Shown piece by piece: positions 1-6,867 of a stretch of 37,277 nucleotides of DNA. Position 1 is the first letter of the stretch, and every line of letters starts with the position of its first letter. A model generated the notes under the pieces. It was not told the DNA's origin and did no database searches. It worked only from the letters and a program-made list of their open reading frames with translations. Position numbers and translations under genes: made by a program. The DNA comes from a virus: positions 1-37,277 of IMG/VR virus record IMGVR_UViG_3300050821_001155; one strand, given 5' to 3'.

Positions 1-270
1 GGTGTGTGGCTCCAGCACGACAAGAATAAAAAGATCACGAACGAAGACGAAGCCATGCTCACCTTCGAGCAGCTGGTAGGCGTTCCTTGGCACATCGCGC
101 TGAAGGCGCACTGGGCTTTGGTAAATCGGAAAGCCGAGGCGCTGCGCCGGAAGCATCGCGCGTGTAAGGGAGAGACCCGCTGGGCTGCGGGCTATCCCGG
201 CGAAAGCTTCGTCATCTGCGGTTGTGGCGAGGTTTTAGACTATCACTTCTGCCGCGCTGACATAGAGTAG
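1..270 (+). CDS. Hypothetical protein with C-terminal Cys cluster, 5' partial
   Basis: The frame is open to the window edge, so the true start may lie upstream; a GTG at 4 and an ATG at 55 are internal alternatives. The visible protein is about 88 residues, with a basic middle (NRKAEALRRKHRACKG) and a C-terminal block ICGCGEVLDYHFC that resembles half of a zinc-binding site. It is followed after 9 bases by the next gene and belongs to the rightward early gene string. I do not recognise the family. No function is assigned. Confidence 0.55.
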   Translation, partial: GVWLQHDKNKKITNEDEAMLTFEQLVGVPWHIALKAHWALVNRKAEALRRKHRACKGETRWAAGYPGESFVICGCGEVLDYHFCRADIE

Positions 271-279
271 GAGAGAGCT

Positions 280-471
280 ATGGCAAAGTCTGGCGGTCTA
301 CCACGTTACGTCCTCATCGACGCCCACGATGGCGGACTTATCTTTACCTGCATGTTGGATGGTAGAACCAAGGAGCAGGCATATGTGGTGATCACAAAGC
401 AACTCGAAGCCTGGCGACCCTACGCTAGCGCGCAGGGTTGGGAATTGAAAATCGAGGAGCGAGGCACCTAA
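280..471 (+). CDS. Small hypothetical protein
   Basis: This 63-residue ORF starts with ATG behind a very strong ribosome site (GGAGAGAGCTATG, 270-282), a 13-base block repeated exactly at two other gene starts in this phage. The protein (MAKSGGLPRYVLIDAHDGG...) is mixed alpha/beta in look, with no signal peptide, membrane segment or motif that I recognise. The start block is the main reason to believe it is translated. Another ORF on the opposite strand (298-576) overlaps it but has no comparable ribosome site. Confidence 0.7.
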   Translation: MAKSGGLPRYVLIDAHDGGLIFTCMLDGRTKEQAYVVITKQLEAWRPYASAQGWELKIEERGT

Positions 472-479
472 CACCGAAC

Positions 480-561
480 ACACAAGGGGAATAATCCCCA
501 TCGAGTTTGGCGGCGTTAATCGGTGGCTACCAGAAAGGCTGTCCTGTGGTTCCCCTTGTGT
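480..561 (+). ncRNA. Candidate structured RNA, three-way junction
   Basis: In the 152-base spacer between two genes, a perfect 12-bp inverted repeat (480-491 ACACAAGGGGAA with 550-561) encloses two further helices. P2 pairs CCATCGA (498-504) with TCGGTGG (520-526), including one G-U pair. P3 pairs CCA (530-532) with TGG (547-549) and AGG (536-538) with CCT (543-545) around a CTGT loop. Almost nothing at the junction is unpaired except 492-497 and 527-529. Strand is assumed from the flanking genes. It is not a tRNA by any parse I tried. It could be a small RNA, a processing site or a leader for the gene at 624. Confidence 0.4.
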
Positions 562-623
562 AGTCGTTTGCACCATACAAGGACGCCAAATGCCGCACTT
601 CTATTCTAACAACGGAGAGAGCA

Positions 624-959
624 ATGGTTGATGATACGAAATACCAAGCTGTGTTCCCGCCGATGACGTGGGGACAGCTGGGAAAGATTTTGGAGAACCT
701 GCCGCGCGGCGTGTTCCCTGAGATTCACCGTCTGATAGCTCGCGACGAAGACCCGAAGCGAAAGCCGAATGGCGCGACCCCGCCACGCGGTGAGTTAGAA
801 GACGCCATATTGAAGGCGCTCAAGACCCGCGACTTGTCTCACGCGGAGATAGCGGAGAAGACCGGACGCAATCCCAAGTCGGTCTACTCCGCGCTGACGC
901 GGATGCGGAAAAAGCGGATGGTAACGAAGGACAGGGAGGGACGCTATGCGAGTGTATGA
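624..959 (+). CDS. Winged-helix DNA-binding protein
   Basis: This 111-residue protein has a C-terminal winged helix-turn-helix (about residues 60-108). It is recognisable by the pattern ILKALKTRDLSHAEIAEKTG, then a recognition helix (NPKSVYSALTRMRKK) and a short wing (MVTKDREGRYASV), as in MarR/Rrf2-like regulators. The N-terminal half is unknown. The start follows GGAGAGAGCAATG (614-626). The stop at 957-959 lies inside the first codons of the next gene (946), so translation is probably coupled. A transcriptional regulator of the early region is the likely role, by inference from the fold. Confidence 0.75.
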   Translation: MVDDTKYQAVFPPMTWGQLGKILENLPRGVFPEIHRLIARDEDPKRKPNGATPPRGELEDAILKALKTRDLSHAEIAEKTGRNPKSVYSALTRMRKKRMVTKDREGRYASV

Positions 960-1380
960 CATCGAGTTCCCGCGTGCGCTTGTACGCGTGGGCGCTTGTG
1001 TCGCCATCTTCAAAAAGAAAATTGGTCATCGTAAGAAGCCAGGCCCATGTGTGAAGGGTCGCAAACGAATACTCTTTGAAGGTGAACATTGGAAGCCAGG
1101 TCGTCTATCCTATCATCTAAACTGCAAGCCTATACCAAGAACTCCTCCATCATTGAAAGTAGGCCTGGTGTTACATACCTGCGATCATGAATGGTGCGTA
1201 GACCCAGATCATTTATATTTTGGTACACAAAGCCAAAATCAATTTGACAACTGGGGTAGGCATCCAACTATCAGAATGAAAAATCGTTTGTCGCATCTCG
1301 GACTAAAACATACCAAAGAGGCGCGACGAAAGATTTCTGAGAATAATCGAGTACGTTGGAAAAAGGAGAGAGCAATATGA
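946..1380 (+). CDS. HNH homing-type endonuclease
   Basis: This 144-residue protein carries an HNH nuclease core at about residues 66-105: VLHTCDHEWCVDPDHLYFGT followed by QSQNQFDNWGR. The first H, the Cys pair, the DPDHL histidine and the final N are all in place. This is the class of free-standing HNH nucleases that spread between phage genomes. A basic C-terminus (SHLGLKHTKEARRKISENN) resembles a NUMOD3-type DNA-binding segment. The body of the gene (about 1010-1360) is visibly more A/T-rich than its neighbours, a sign of transfer. Its first five residues, MRVYD, are the same as those of the next gene, whose ATG overlaps this stop, suggesting insertion at the start of that gene. Confidence 0.85.
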   Translation: MRVYDIEFPRALVRVGACVAIFKKKIGHRKKPGPCVKGRKRILFEGEHWKPGRLSYHLNCKPIPRTPPSLKVGLVLHTCDHEWCVDPDHLYFGTQSQNQFDNWGRHPTIRMKNRLSHLGLKHTKEARRKISENNRVRWKKERAI

Positions 1381-1673
1381 GAGTGTACGACACATACAGG
1401 TTTTTGGATAAGGACCCGGAAATTGATAGGATGCGTACTGCGTGGCAAGATAGCGGAATGAAGCTAACAACCATAGCACGCATAGCTAACATGGCGTCCG
1501 CTACGCCCAACTCTTGGTTCGGAGGGAAGACGAAGCGACCGCAGAACGCTTCCATCTGCGCGTTCATGGGAGCGTTGGGATATGAGCGCCGCTGGATAAG
1601 AAGTGATCGGATGCGTTCTATCATTAAGAAAAAGCTAGCCAGGAAGCCGAAGCCCAACGGCCACGGATCGTGA
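1377..1673 (+). CDS. XRE-like helix-turn-helix protein
   Basis: The start chosen is ATG 1377, which overlaps the HNH stop (ATGA) and follows GGAGAGAGCAAT; the product is 98 residues. A Cro/C1-type HTH fits about residues 28-67: MKLTTIARIANMASATPNSW, then FGGKTKRPQNASICAFMGALG. This is the typical helix-turn-helix followed by the 'kxkrP' linker and helix seen in phage XRE proteins. The C-terminus is basic. A DNA-binding regulator is likely; the target is unknown. Upstream in-frame codons (from 1356) belong to the HNH gene overlap. Confidence 0.75.
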   Translation: MRVYDTYRFLDKDPEIDRMRTAWQDSGMKLTTIARIANMASATPNSWFGGKTKRPQNASICAFMGALGYERRWIRSDRMRSIIKKKLARKPKPNGHGS

Positions 1674-1676
1674 GTT

Positions 1677-1738
1677 CATGTAGCGGGTGCGGTCCGCTAC
1701 ATGGCCGTGCGATCTATCAAACAACGCGCCACGCACGG
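1677..1738 (+). promoter_or_regulatory. Tandem hairpins in leader of DUF932 gene
   Basis: Two hairpins fill the spacer. The first is a perfect 10-bp stem CATGTAGCGG (1677-1686) with CCGCTACATG (1694-1703) around a 7-base loop. The second pairs CCGTGCG (1705-1711) with CGCACGG (1732-1738) around 20 bases. Neither is followed by a T run, so these look less like intrinsic terminators than like a structured 5' leader ending just before the ribosome site at 1745. An RNase processing site or mRNA stabiliser is possible. Confidence 0.5.
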
Positions 1739-1754
1739 GCGCAAGGAGAGAGCT

Positions 1755-2804
1755 ATGTTGAAAGGAATAACACTAACGGAGTTGGCAAAGAAAATTGATG
1801 CCAATCAGAAAAAGAAGCGCGACTACATCGCTGATACTGGCGGAGCTACGATGCTGGTACAGAAGGATGGGAGAACGGTTCTGGACCTTCCCGGTCACGG
1901 CACCTTCCCGATCCTATCATTGGCCCACGATCAAATCGGAAACAAGACAGCGATCCCAGCCAAGTATTATGACCGCATGCTCACGACAAACCCGGCGTTG
2001 TTAGCTACCAACGTCAACGCCTGGTTCCGTCAGGAGCCCAAGAAGCAGATGGTACGAACGCTGGGCGGAGATGCCCGCGCGTTCCTTTCCAATCGCTACC
2101 AACGCATCGAGAACGAGGAGATGGCGGAAGCCGCGTTGCCAGTTCTGAAAGAACTGAAGGGTGTTCAGATTGTCTCATCCGAGGTTACTGAGCGCCGAAT
2201 GTATATTCATTTCACCGTTCCTACCATTAAGGGTGAAGTGAAGAAGGGTGACATCGTCCAAGCTGGTGGCATCATTTCTAACTCTGAGGTTGGATGCGGC
2301 TCCGCGTCGGTCTCCGGTCTATTGTGGAGACTTGTTTGTTTGAACGGCATGAAGACCACAGAGCAGTTTCGCCGGCACCACGTTGGTCGTCAGGTCGATG
2401 ACTCCGAGGAGTTGTGGGCAGACGATACACGCGCGGCTGACGACAAGGCCATTCTTCTCAAGGTGCGTGATATGGTACGAGCAGTGGTCGATGAGACACG
2501 CTTCCGGGCAAACCTCGCTAAGATGCAGGGTCTGACCGAAGGCAAGATCACCGGCTCAGTTGAGAAGGTGGTAGAAGTGTTAGCTCAAAAAGTAGGAGCT
2601 AGCGAGACGGAACGAGGCGGCATCCTCAAGTCGCTTATCGAGGGTGCTGATACATCAGCGTGGGGATTGCTCAACGCGGTAACGGCGCAAAGCCACACCG
2701 CGCGGAGCTATGACCGCGCTGTTGAACTTGAGGCGGCTGGTGGAGCCTTGCTTGACCTCAGTAAGAGTGAATGGAAAGAACTCCTCCATGCCGGAGCCAA
2801 ATAA
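1755..2804 (+). CDS. DUF932 family protein
   Basis: This 349-residue protein has the length and motif order of DUF932, the phage/plasmid-like family. The N-terminus is ALAKK-type helical (LTELAKKIDANQ). The middle has RTLGGDARAFLSNRYQRIEN and VGCGSASVSGLLWRLVCLNG. The helical C-terminus carries KMQGLTEGKITGSVEKVVEV and TAQSHTARSYDRAVELEAAG. Family members are common in phages and plasmids near DNA-processing genes; the biochemical role is unknown. ATG 1755 is chosen over an upstream in-frame start because it follows the strong GGAGAGAGCTATG block (1745-1757). Upstream codons would translate the leader hairpins. Confidence 0.85.
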   Translation: MLKGITLTELAKKIDANQKKKRDYIADTGGATMLVQKDGRTVLDLPGHGTFPILSLAHDQIGNKTAIPAKYYDRMLTTNPALLATNVNAWFRQEPKKQMVRTLGGDARAFLSNRYQRIENEEMAEAALPVLKELKGVQIVSSEVTERRMYIHFTVPTIKGEVKKGDIVQAGGIISNSEVGCGSASVSGLLWRLVCLNGMKTTEQFRRHHVGRQVDDSEELWADDTRAADDKAILLKVRDMVRAVVDETRFRANLAKMQGLTEGKITGSVEKVVEVLAQKVGASETERGGILKSLIEGADTSAWGLLNAVTAQSHTARSYDRAVELEAAGGALLDLSKSEWKELLHAGAK

Positions 2805-2825
2805 CTCATAGCATGGGAGCACTAC

Positions 2826-3467
2826 ATGATTGATACAGATACCGGTCAGCCAAATGAAGTTGATCAAGTCGTTAAGGACATGGCTGATCGTGCCGAGAAA
2901 AACCTACCATCCGTCTATAACAAGCTGGCGGATGAAGCCTTAGCCTTGGGGCTGACGGGCATAAAGCACGTCAATAGGTTTGCTAACAGTGAGACAGGAG
3001 AGAAGCGGATCAACGATCTGCGCGCCTCCATCAAGGCTTTCAAGTCCGGTGACTCTGCAGAGCGTCGGACCAAAAGAGAGAGTGCTACAATGAAGACGAG
3101 TGCAAAGCGTAAGCCTGCGGCGAAAGCCAAGGGCAAAGCTACCAAAGCGACTACAACCCGCCGAGCTATCAAGAGCGATAGCGCACGAACACCGCGTGAT
3201 GGTATCGTGGGCGTGTTTGGTACCCGAGCAGAGACCAACCGCGAGAAATTGCTGTTGAAGCTTTCGTCTCCCCTCGGGAAGAAGAACAACATTCTCGATG
3301 TTTGTAAGGCGGTCTACGGAAACCAATCCGATACCAGCCAAGCATCATTGGTGAATGTTGTTGGCGGTCTTTCCGCGATGATCGATAACGGCAAGCTGCC
3401 ATATACCCTCACGCGCGAAGGCCGTGGGGACGAAGCAACGCTCACGCTAGTGAAAGGTAAAAAGTAA
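2826..3467 (+). CDS. Basic linker protein with possible internal start
   Basis: This 213-residue protein has three parts. An acidic-to-neutral helical N-terminus (1-85) is followed by a Lys/Ala-rich histone-H1-like linker (about 89-125, SAKRKPAAKAKGKATKATTT). A folded C-terminal domain (about 128-213, DGIVGVFGTRAETNREKLLL) resembles a small winged helix. The linker pattern suggests non-specific DNA binding. Met89 (ATG 3090) is preceded by AAGAGAGAGTGCTACA, close to this phage's strong ribosome site, so a shorter product starting at the basic linker may also be made. Family not recognised. The ORF ends before a strong terminator hairpin. Confidence 0.7.
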   Translation: MIDTDTGQPNEVDQVVKDMADRAEKNLPSVYNKLADEALALGLTGIKHVNRFANSETGEKRINDLRASIKAFKSGDSAERRTKRESATMKTSAKRKPAAKAKGKATKATTTRRAIKSDSARTPRDGIVGVFGTRAETNREKLLLKLSSPLGKKNNILDVCKAVYGNQSDTSQASLVNVVGGLSAMIDNGKLPYTLTREGRGDEATLTLVKGKK

Positions 3468-3489
3468 TCTAACACTAGCGTCGGCAAGT

Positions 3490-3524
3490 GAAGGGCTGCG
3501 GTTGTGCTTCAGCTGCAGCCCTTC
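3490..3524 (+). terminator. Intrinsic terminator-like hairpin
   Basis: A 10-bp perfect stem pairs GAAGGGCTGC (3490-3499) with GCAGCCCTTC (3515-3524), extendable by two pairs inward. It is followed by TCTATCATA, a weak T tract. It sits 23 bases after the stop of the basic protein and before the helicase unit, so it probably ends or attenuates the first early transcript. Confidence 0.6.
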
Positions 3525-3548
3525 TCTATCATACAACAGGGGTCATAA

Positions 3549-3794
3549 ATGATCAGACTGTCGGCGCATGAAGAAAAGGTGATGAAGCTTATACCACCAG
3601 ATGGTAAAAGGATTTCATCGCGTGAAGTCGTTAGTAAGTTCTACAACGGTCGTGTACCTCTACACGGTCGTGTAAACGTGGGGTGTATCTTGCGATCACT
3701 ATCAGCGAAGACCCGCCGCGAAGCTATTCGTGTTCGTCGCTCCAAGCGTGCGGGACCGTACCCAATTGACGTTTGGTTGGAGCGCCGGGCATGA
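3549..3794 (+). CDS. Small winged-helix-like protein
   Basis: An 81-residue, strongly basic protein. The pattern LSAHEEKVMKLIPPDGKRIS, then SREVVSKFYNG and a positively charged segment ending in IRVRRSKRAGPYPIDVWLER, fits a small winged-helix DNA-binding fold with a C-terminal wing. Its TGA overlaps the helicase ATG (ATGA, 3791-3794), so the two are translationally coupled and may act together. ATG 3549 is preceded by CAGGGGTCATAA, a moderate ribosome site. The exact family is not recognised. Confidence 0.65.
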   Translation: MIRLSAHEEKVMKLIPPDGKRISSREVVSKFYNGRVPLHGRVNVGCILRSLSAKTRREAIRVRRSKRAGPYPIDVWLERRA

Positions 3795-5377
3795 GGTATC
3801 TCCCGACTCACGCTCCATACATCCACCAGATGGAAGCGTTGAAGCGCCTATCCAACCAGCGCGCGTTTGCACTCCTCATGGCGATGCGGACTGGGAAGAC
3901 GAAAGTGGTGCTAGACGATTATGGTAGATTGGAAGCGGATGGCAAGTGTGGCTCCGCTTTGATCATCGCTCCAGCTGGAGCCTATCGAACATGGGAGACG
4001 GAAATCATCGAGCATGTGGGACCATCCTTGCTCCGTCGTCTCCTAACATACACATGGTCCGCCTCCGCCAAGTCTCAGGCTGCTCAAAAGATACAGGACA
4101 TCTTCATGGCGAATGTCGTGCGTCCACGGATCATGATGATGAACGTGGAAGCGTTGAGCGAGGTTAAGCGTGCCAGAGAACTAGCTGTAAACTTTCTAAG
4201 CCAGACGCGAGACGCAATGTGCGTGGTAGATGAGAGCACTTCGATCCGTGGCGCTGATTCGTTGCGGACGAAATTTATCATAGACAAACTTCGTCCGCTC
4301 GCCACCTATCGGCGGATCATGTCAGGCCTTCCCTCCCCCAACTCGCCCTTCGATCTGTGGGCGCAGTTCTATTTCCTCGATCCAAAAATCCTCGGGCATC
4401 TAACATTCAAGACCTTCCAGCATCACTACGCTGAGATACAACAAGTGTGTATGATCCCTGCGCGAGTGCTGAGAGAGAAGCTTCACAAGATGGTAGGAGC
4501 AAAGCCTTTCAACGTCCCTGGCATGGGCCTCGTCAACGCCCACGACCTACCGCACGCGATGTTGATAGAGGAGATAGCGCGGCGTGGCGGCTATGTCCCG
4601 CGCGTCCCGGTGATCAAGGCGTATCGAAACGAGGAGGAGCTAGCAGGACTGATTGCGCCGCACTCCTACCGGGTGAAGCTATCGGATTGCTACGATCTAC
4701 CACCCAAGATTTATTCCAAGCGTGAAGTCGCGCTTACTGAAGAACAAAAGCGCATCTACAGCGAGATCAAGCAATATGCGTTCGTGGAACTCAACGAGTT
4801 GGAACATGTTACCGCTAATCATGTTCTAACTCGAATTGTTAGATTACACCAGGTCCTTTGCGGTCATGTACGGGACGATAGCGGGACCATCCAAGACCTT
4901 CCCGAGAATAGAACCAAGCAGCTGTTAGAACTCCTCAACGAGCACACCGGAAAAAGTATCATATGGTGCTCATACGATCACGACATCACGCGGCTAACGA
5001 CCGCGCTGACGAAAGAGTTTGGGGAGGGGAGCGTGGCGAGGTTTTGGGGCGGCAATCGTCCTACCAGAGAGAACGAGGAGCGCCGCTTCCGCGAAGACCC
5101 GACTTGTATGTACATGCTCGCCACGCCGGGAGCGGGACGCTTTTCCCGTATGTGGGCGGTAGCCGATCTGGTCGTGTATTATTCTAACACACCGGACCTA
5201 GAGCACCGATCCCAGAGCGAGGAGCGAGCGCAGGGGTTGGATAAGATCAATTCCGTTCTCTATGTTGACCTTGTCGTCCCTGGTACAGTGGACGAAAAGA
5301 TCATAACAGCGCTCCGCGCCAAGATCAATATGGCGGCAGTCATAACGGGAGATTCATGGCAGGAGTGGGTTGTATGA
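3791..5377 (+). CDS. SNF2/DEAD-type superfamily 2 helicase
   Basis: This 528-residue protein has the two-lobe SF2 helicase layout. Lobe 1 begins with a Q-like element (PYIHQMEALKRL) and Walker A MAMRTGKTK (about residues 31-39). Motif Ia follows (SALIIAPAGAYRTWETEI), then motif II VVDEST (DEST variant, about 145-150) and motif III (RRIMSGLPSPNSPFDLWAQF). Lobe 2 has ALTEEQKRIYSEIKQ, the SIIWCSYDHDITRL strand, LATPGAGRFSRMWAVADLVV and the arginine-rich motif VI region (DLEHRSQSEERAQGLDKINS). This resembles phage SNF2-family ATPases used in replication or repair. The start is ATG 3791, overlapping the previous stop; an upstream TTG is not needed. It is the only clear DNA-metabolism enzyme in the window. 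Confidence 0.9.
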   Translation: MRYLPTHAPYIHQMEALKRLSNQRAFALLMAMRTGKTKVVLDDYGRLEADGKCGSALIIAPAGAYRTWETEIIEHVGPSLLRRLLTYTWSASAKSQAAQKIQDIFMANVVRPRIMMMNVEALSEVKRARELAVNFLSQTRDAMCVVDESTSIRGADSLRTKFIIDKLRPLATYRRIMSGLPSPNSPFDLWAQFYFLDPKILGHLTFKTFQHHYAEIQQVCMIPARVLREKLHKMVGAKPFNVPGMGLVNAHDLPHAMLIEEIARRGGYVPRVPVIKAYRNEEELAGLIAPHSYRVKLSDCYDLPPKIYSKREVALTEEQKRIYSEIKQYAFVELNELEHVTANHVLTRIVRLHQVLCGHVRDDSGTIQDLPENRTKQLLELLNEHTGKSIIWCSYDHDITRLTTALTKEFGEGSVARFWGGNRPTRENEERRFREDPTCMYMLATPGAGRFSRMWAVADLVVYYSNTPDLEHRSQSEERAQGLDKINSVLYVDLVVPGTVDEKIITALRAKINMAAVITGDSWQEWVV

Positions 5378-5910
5378 AGAAGGCTACACGTGAAAAAATT
5401 CGGGCTAGTCTTATGGGGCATCCTGTTTCCAAAGCCACCCGCTTAAAAATGAGCCTCGCTGGGAAGGGTAAAAAGCACGGACCCCTATCAGATACTGCTA
5501 AAGGAAAAATCAGCAAGGCCAATCTCGGGAGGAAACGAACCAAGGCTGCTAGAGCAAAAATGCGAGCGGCAGCTTTCAAAAGGATTGGATCAAATGGAAA
5601 ACCGCGTACCCCTGCTCAATTAAAACTATACAGCTTGTTAGGAAAGACATGGACATTAGAACTACCAATCAAAATTGGAAATGGATTAGATGGGTATCCA
5701 ACAAATTATAAAGTTGATATTGGTAACCGATCAAAAATGATAGCAATAGAATGCGATGGTGTAACTCATAGAGCCACCAAACAAAAGGTCCAGGATATTA
5801 AAAAAGATCAAAAATTAAAAACAATCGGCTGGAAAATAATTCGACTATCAGATGAGTTTGTTCTTTCGACTAGCAAGGCGGAACTAAACCGAATTATCAG
5901 GAATGGTTAA
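5374..5910 (+). CDS. NUMOD3 + DUF559/VSR-like homing endonuclease
   Basis: This 178-residue product has two parts. The N-terminal half holds three NUMOD3-type DNA-binding repeats of the form TREKIRASLMGHPVS, TRLKMSLAGKGKKHG and AKGKISKANLGRKRT, each a short helix with basic residues. The C-terminal half resembles the PD-(D/E)XK fold of DUF559/very-short-patch-repair nucleases: KVDIGNRSKMIAIECDG (putative catalytic D and ExD), then a helix and WKIIRLSDEFVL. The whole looks like a mobile endonuclease. The region 5600-5890 is A/T-rich with many AAAA tracts, unlike its neighbours. Start ATG 5374 overlaps the helicase stop (ATGA) and follows AGGAG at 5361. Confidence 0.8.
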   Translation: MKKATREKIRASLMGHPVSKATRLKMSLAGKGKKHGPLSDTAKGKISKANLGRKRTKAARAKMRAAAFKRIGSNGKPRTPAQLKLYSLLGKTWTLELPIKIGNGLDGYPTNYKVDIGNRSKMIAIECDGVTHRATKQKVQDIKKDQKLKTIGWKIIRLSDEFVLSTSKAELNRIIRNG

Positions 5911-5914
5911 TCTA

Positions 5915-6193
5915 ATGGAACTGACTCTCTCCTCCGGCAATACGCGCCATTGCTCGCCGCGCGACCTTCTAAAGACTTTCAATCGGGCGACCGCTGGGAC
6001 CAAGATCATCTACGCCATCGGCAACATAGGCCGCGACAAGCACGCGGCGACCGAAGGCGCACTGTTAGATGTGGTAGCTACTCTAGCATTCCGGCTAGTC
6101 ACGTCCGGCAGAGCCTATGGGTTTCAACGTAAGATATGCGAGGAGCGTTATGAATACTTCATCCTGAAAGGGAAGCGACGAGATGTTCACTAG
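5915..6193 (+). CDS. Small hypothetical protein
   Basis: A 92-residue protein (MELTLSSGNTRHCSPRDLLK...) with a helical middle (TEGALLDVVATLAFRLVTSG) and a basic C-terminus (FILKGKRRDVH). ATG 5915 is preferred because its first codons match the start of the gene at 6632; an ATG at 5903 overlaps the nuclease stop and is an alternative. The ribosome site is weak (AGGA at 5898), so translation may depend on the upstream gene. Family not recognised. Confidence 0.6.
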   Translation: MELTLSSGNTRHCSPRDLLKTFNRATAGTKIIYAIGNIGRDKHAATEGALLDVVATLAFRLVTSGRAYGFQRKICEERYEYFILKGKRRDVH

Positions 6194-6272
6194 TGCGTGG
6201 GTAACAATAGGCGTGCTAATGATTGTAGCTGGCATCCTGCTCGCTGCGATCCTATTCCTGTTCGTTAGGTAA
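6183..6272 (+). CDS. 29-residue single-pass membrane microprotein
   Basis: A short ORF starts inside the end of the previous gene (11-base overlap) and encodes MFTSAWVTIGVLMIV followed by AGILLAAILFLFVR. Nearly the whole peptide is one hydrophobic helix ending in Arg. There is no charged N-terminus. Its position, exact stop just before the ribosome site of the next gene (AAAGGAG), and the presence of a similar microprotein in the lysis region support it. A small membrane effector or holin-like role is possible but unproven. Confidence 0.55.
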   Translation: MFTSAWVTIGVLMIVAGILLAAILFLFVR

Positions 6273-6287
6273 CAAAGGAGACGAAGC

Positions 6288-6632
6288 ATGAGCAACATCG
6301 AAGGAGAGCGGCTAATGGAGAACATGGAGAGAGCTATGGCAGGCGACGAGCATCCTGAGACCAAGGCGGAACCACGCTCACTAATACCAACGGGCAATCG
6401 GCTACTCCCGCGCGCTTCCTCGATCATGGCGAGCGTAGCTGATCTATCACAAAAGATCGAAGCGCTGCGCGATAAGATACGCGGTGTCCTACCAGCGACC
6501 CGCCCAACGGTCGTCAAGATGGAGGCTTCCGCTTCCAAAGAGCCGGCAGGAATGCCGAGCACCTTTGACGCGACGGAGCGCCAGCTGACCGCAGCCCACA
6601 AGACACTTGCAGAACTACACGAGATGTTCTGA
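6288..6632 (+). CDS. Hypothetical helical protein
   Basis: A 114-residue protein with a predicted coiled-coil-like centre (SIMASVADLSQKIEALRDKI) and a second helix at the C-terminus (ATERQLTAAHKTLAELHEMF). ATG 6288 follows AAAGGAGACGAAGC. A second in-frame ATG at 6336 lies inside an exact copy of the strong GGAGAGAGCTATG block (6326-6338), so a form lacking 16 residues may be the main product. The stop overlaps the next ATG (TGATG). Function unknown. Confidence 0.6.
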   Translation: MSNIEGERLMENMERAMAGDEHPETKAEPRSLIPTGNRLLPRASSIMASVADLSQKIEALRDKIRGVLPATRPTVVKMEASASKEPAGMPSTFDATERQLTAAHKTLAELHEMF

Positions 6633-6862
6633 TGGAACTGACCAGCGACGAAAAGAAGGCGGCTGAACGAGGCGGTCAGTTAATCAAAATCCTAAGCATG
6701 GTCGGGTCTCCGGGCATGGACGAGGTAGCAATCAAACTGAACTGCGGTCTTACCTATAGAGAACGGGAGCACGCAGAGACTTGGTTCAAGGCAATCAAGC
6801 TGGGAGCTATCAGCGATAGGAAACTGTTTGACCTAGCGGCAGAGTTATACAAGGGTCGCTAG
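6632..6862 (+). CDS. Small hypothetical protein
   Basis: A 76-residue, mostly helical protein (MELTSDEKKAAERGGQLIKI...) coupled to the gene before it by a TGATG overlap. It contains GLTYREREHAETWFKAIKLG, which suggests a compact helical bundle. It shares its first four residues, and the 11 bases ATGGAACTGAC, with the gene at 5915, but no similarity follows. It ends six bases before the tRNA-like element. Not recognised. Confidence 0.6.
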   Translation: MELTSDEKKAAERGGQLIKILSMVGSPGMDEVAIKLNCGLTYREREHAETWFKAIKLGAISDRKLFDLAAELYKGR

Positions 6863-6867
6863 GTCTA

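Noticed and set aside
480-561. Second tRNA or attachment site
   Set aside because: No D or T arm with conserved bases; the 12-bp closing stem is too long for an acceptor stem.
2915-3402. Three overlapping minus-strand ORFs
   Set aside because: They mirror the Lys/Ala-rich coding strand and have no ribosome sites.
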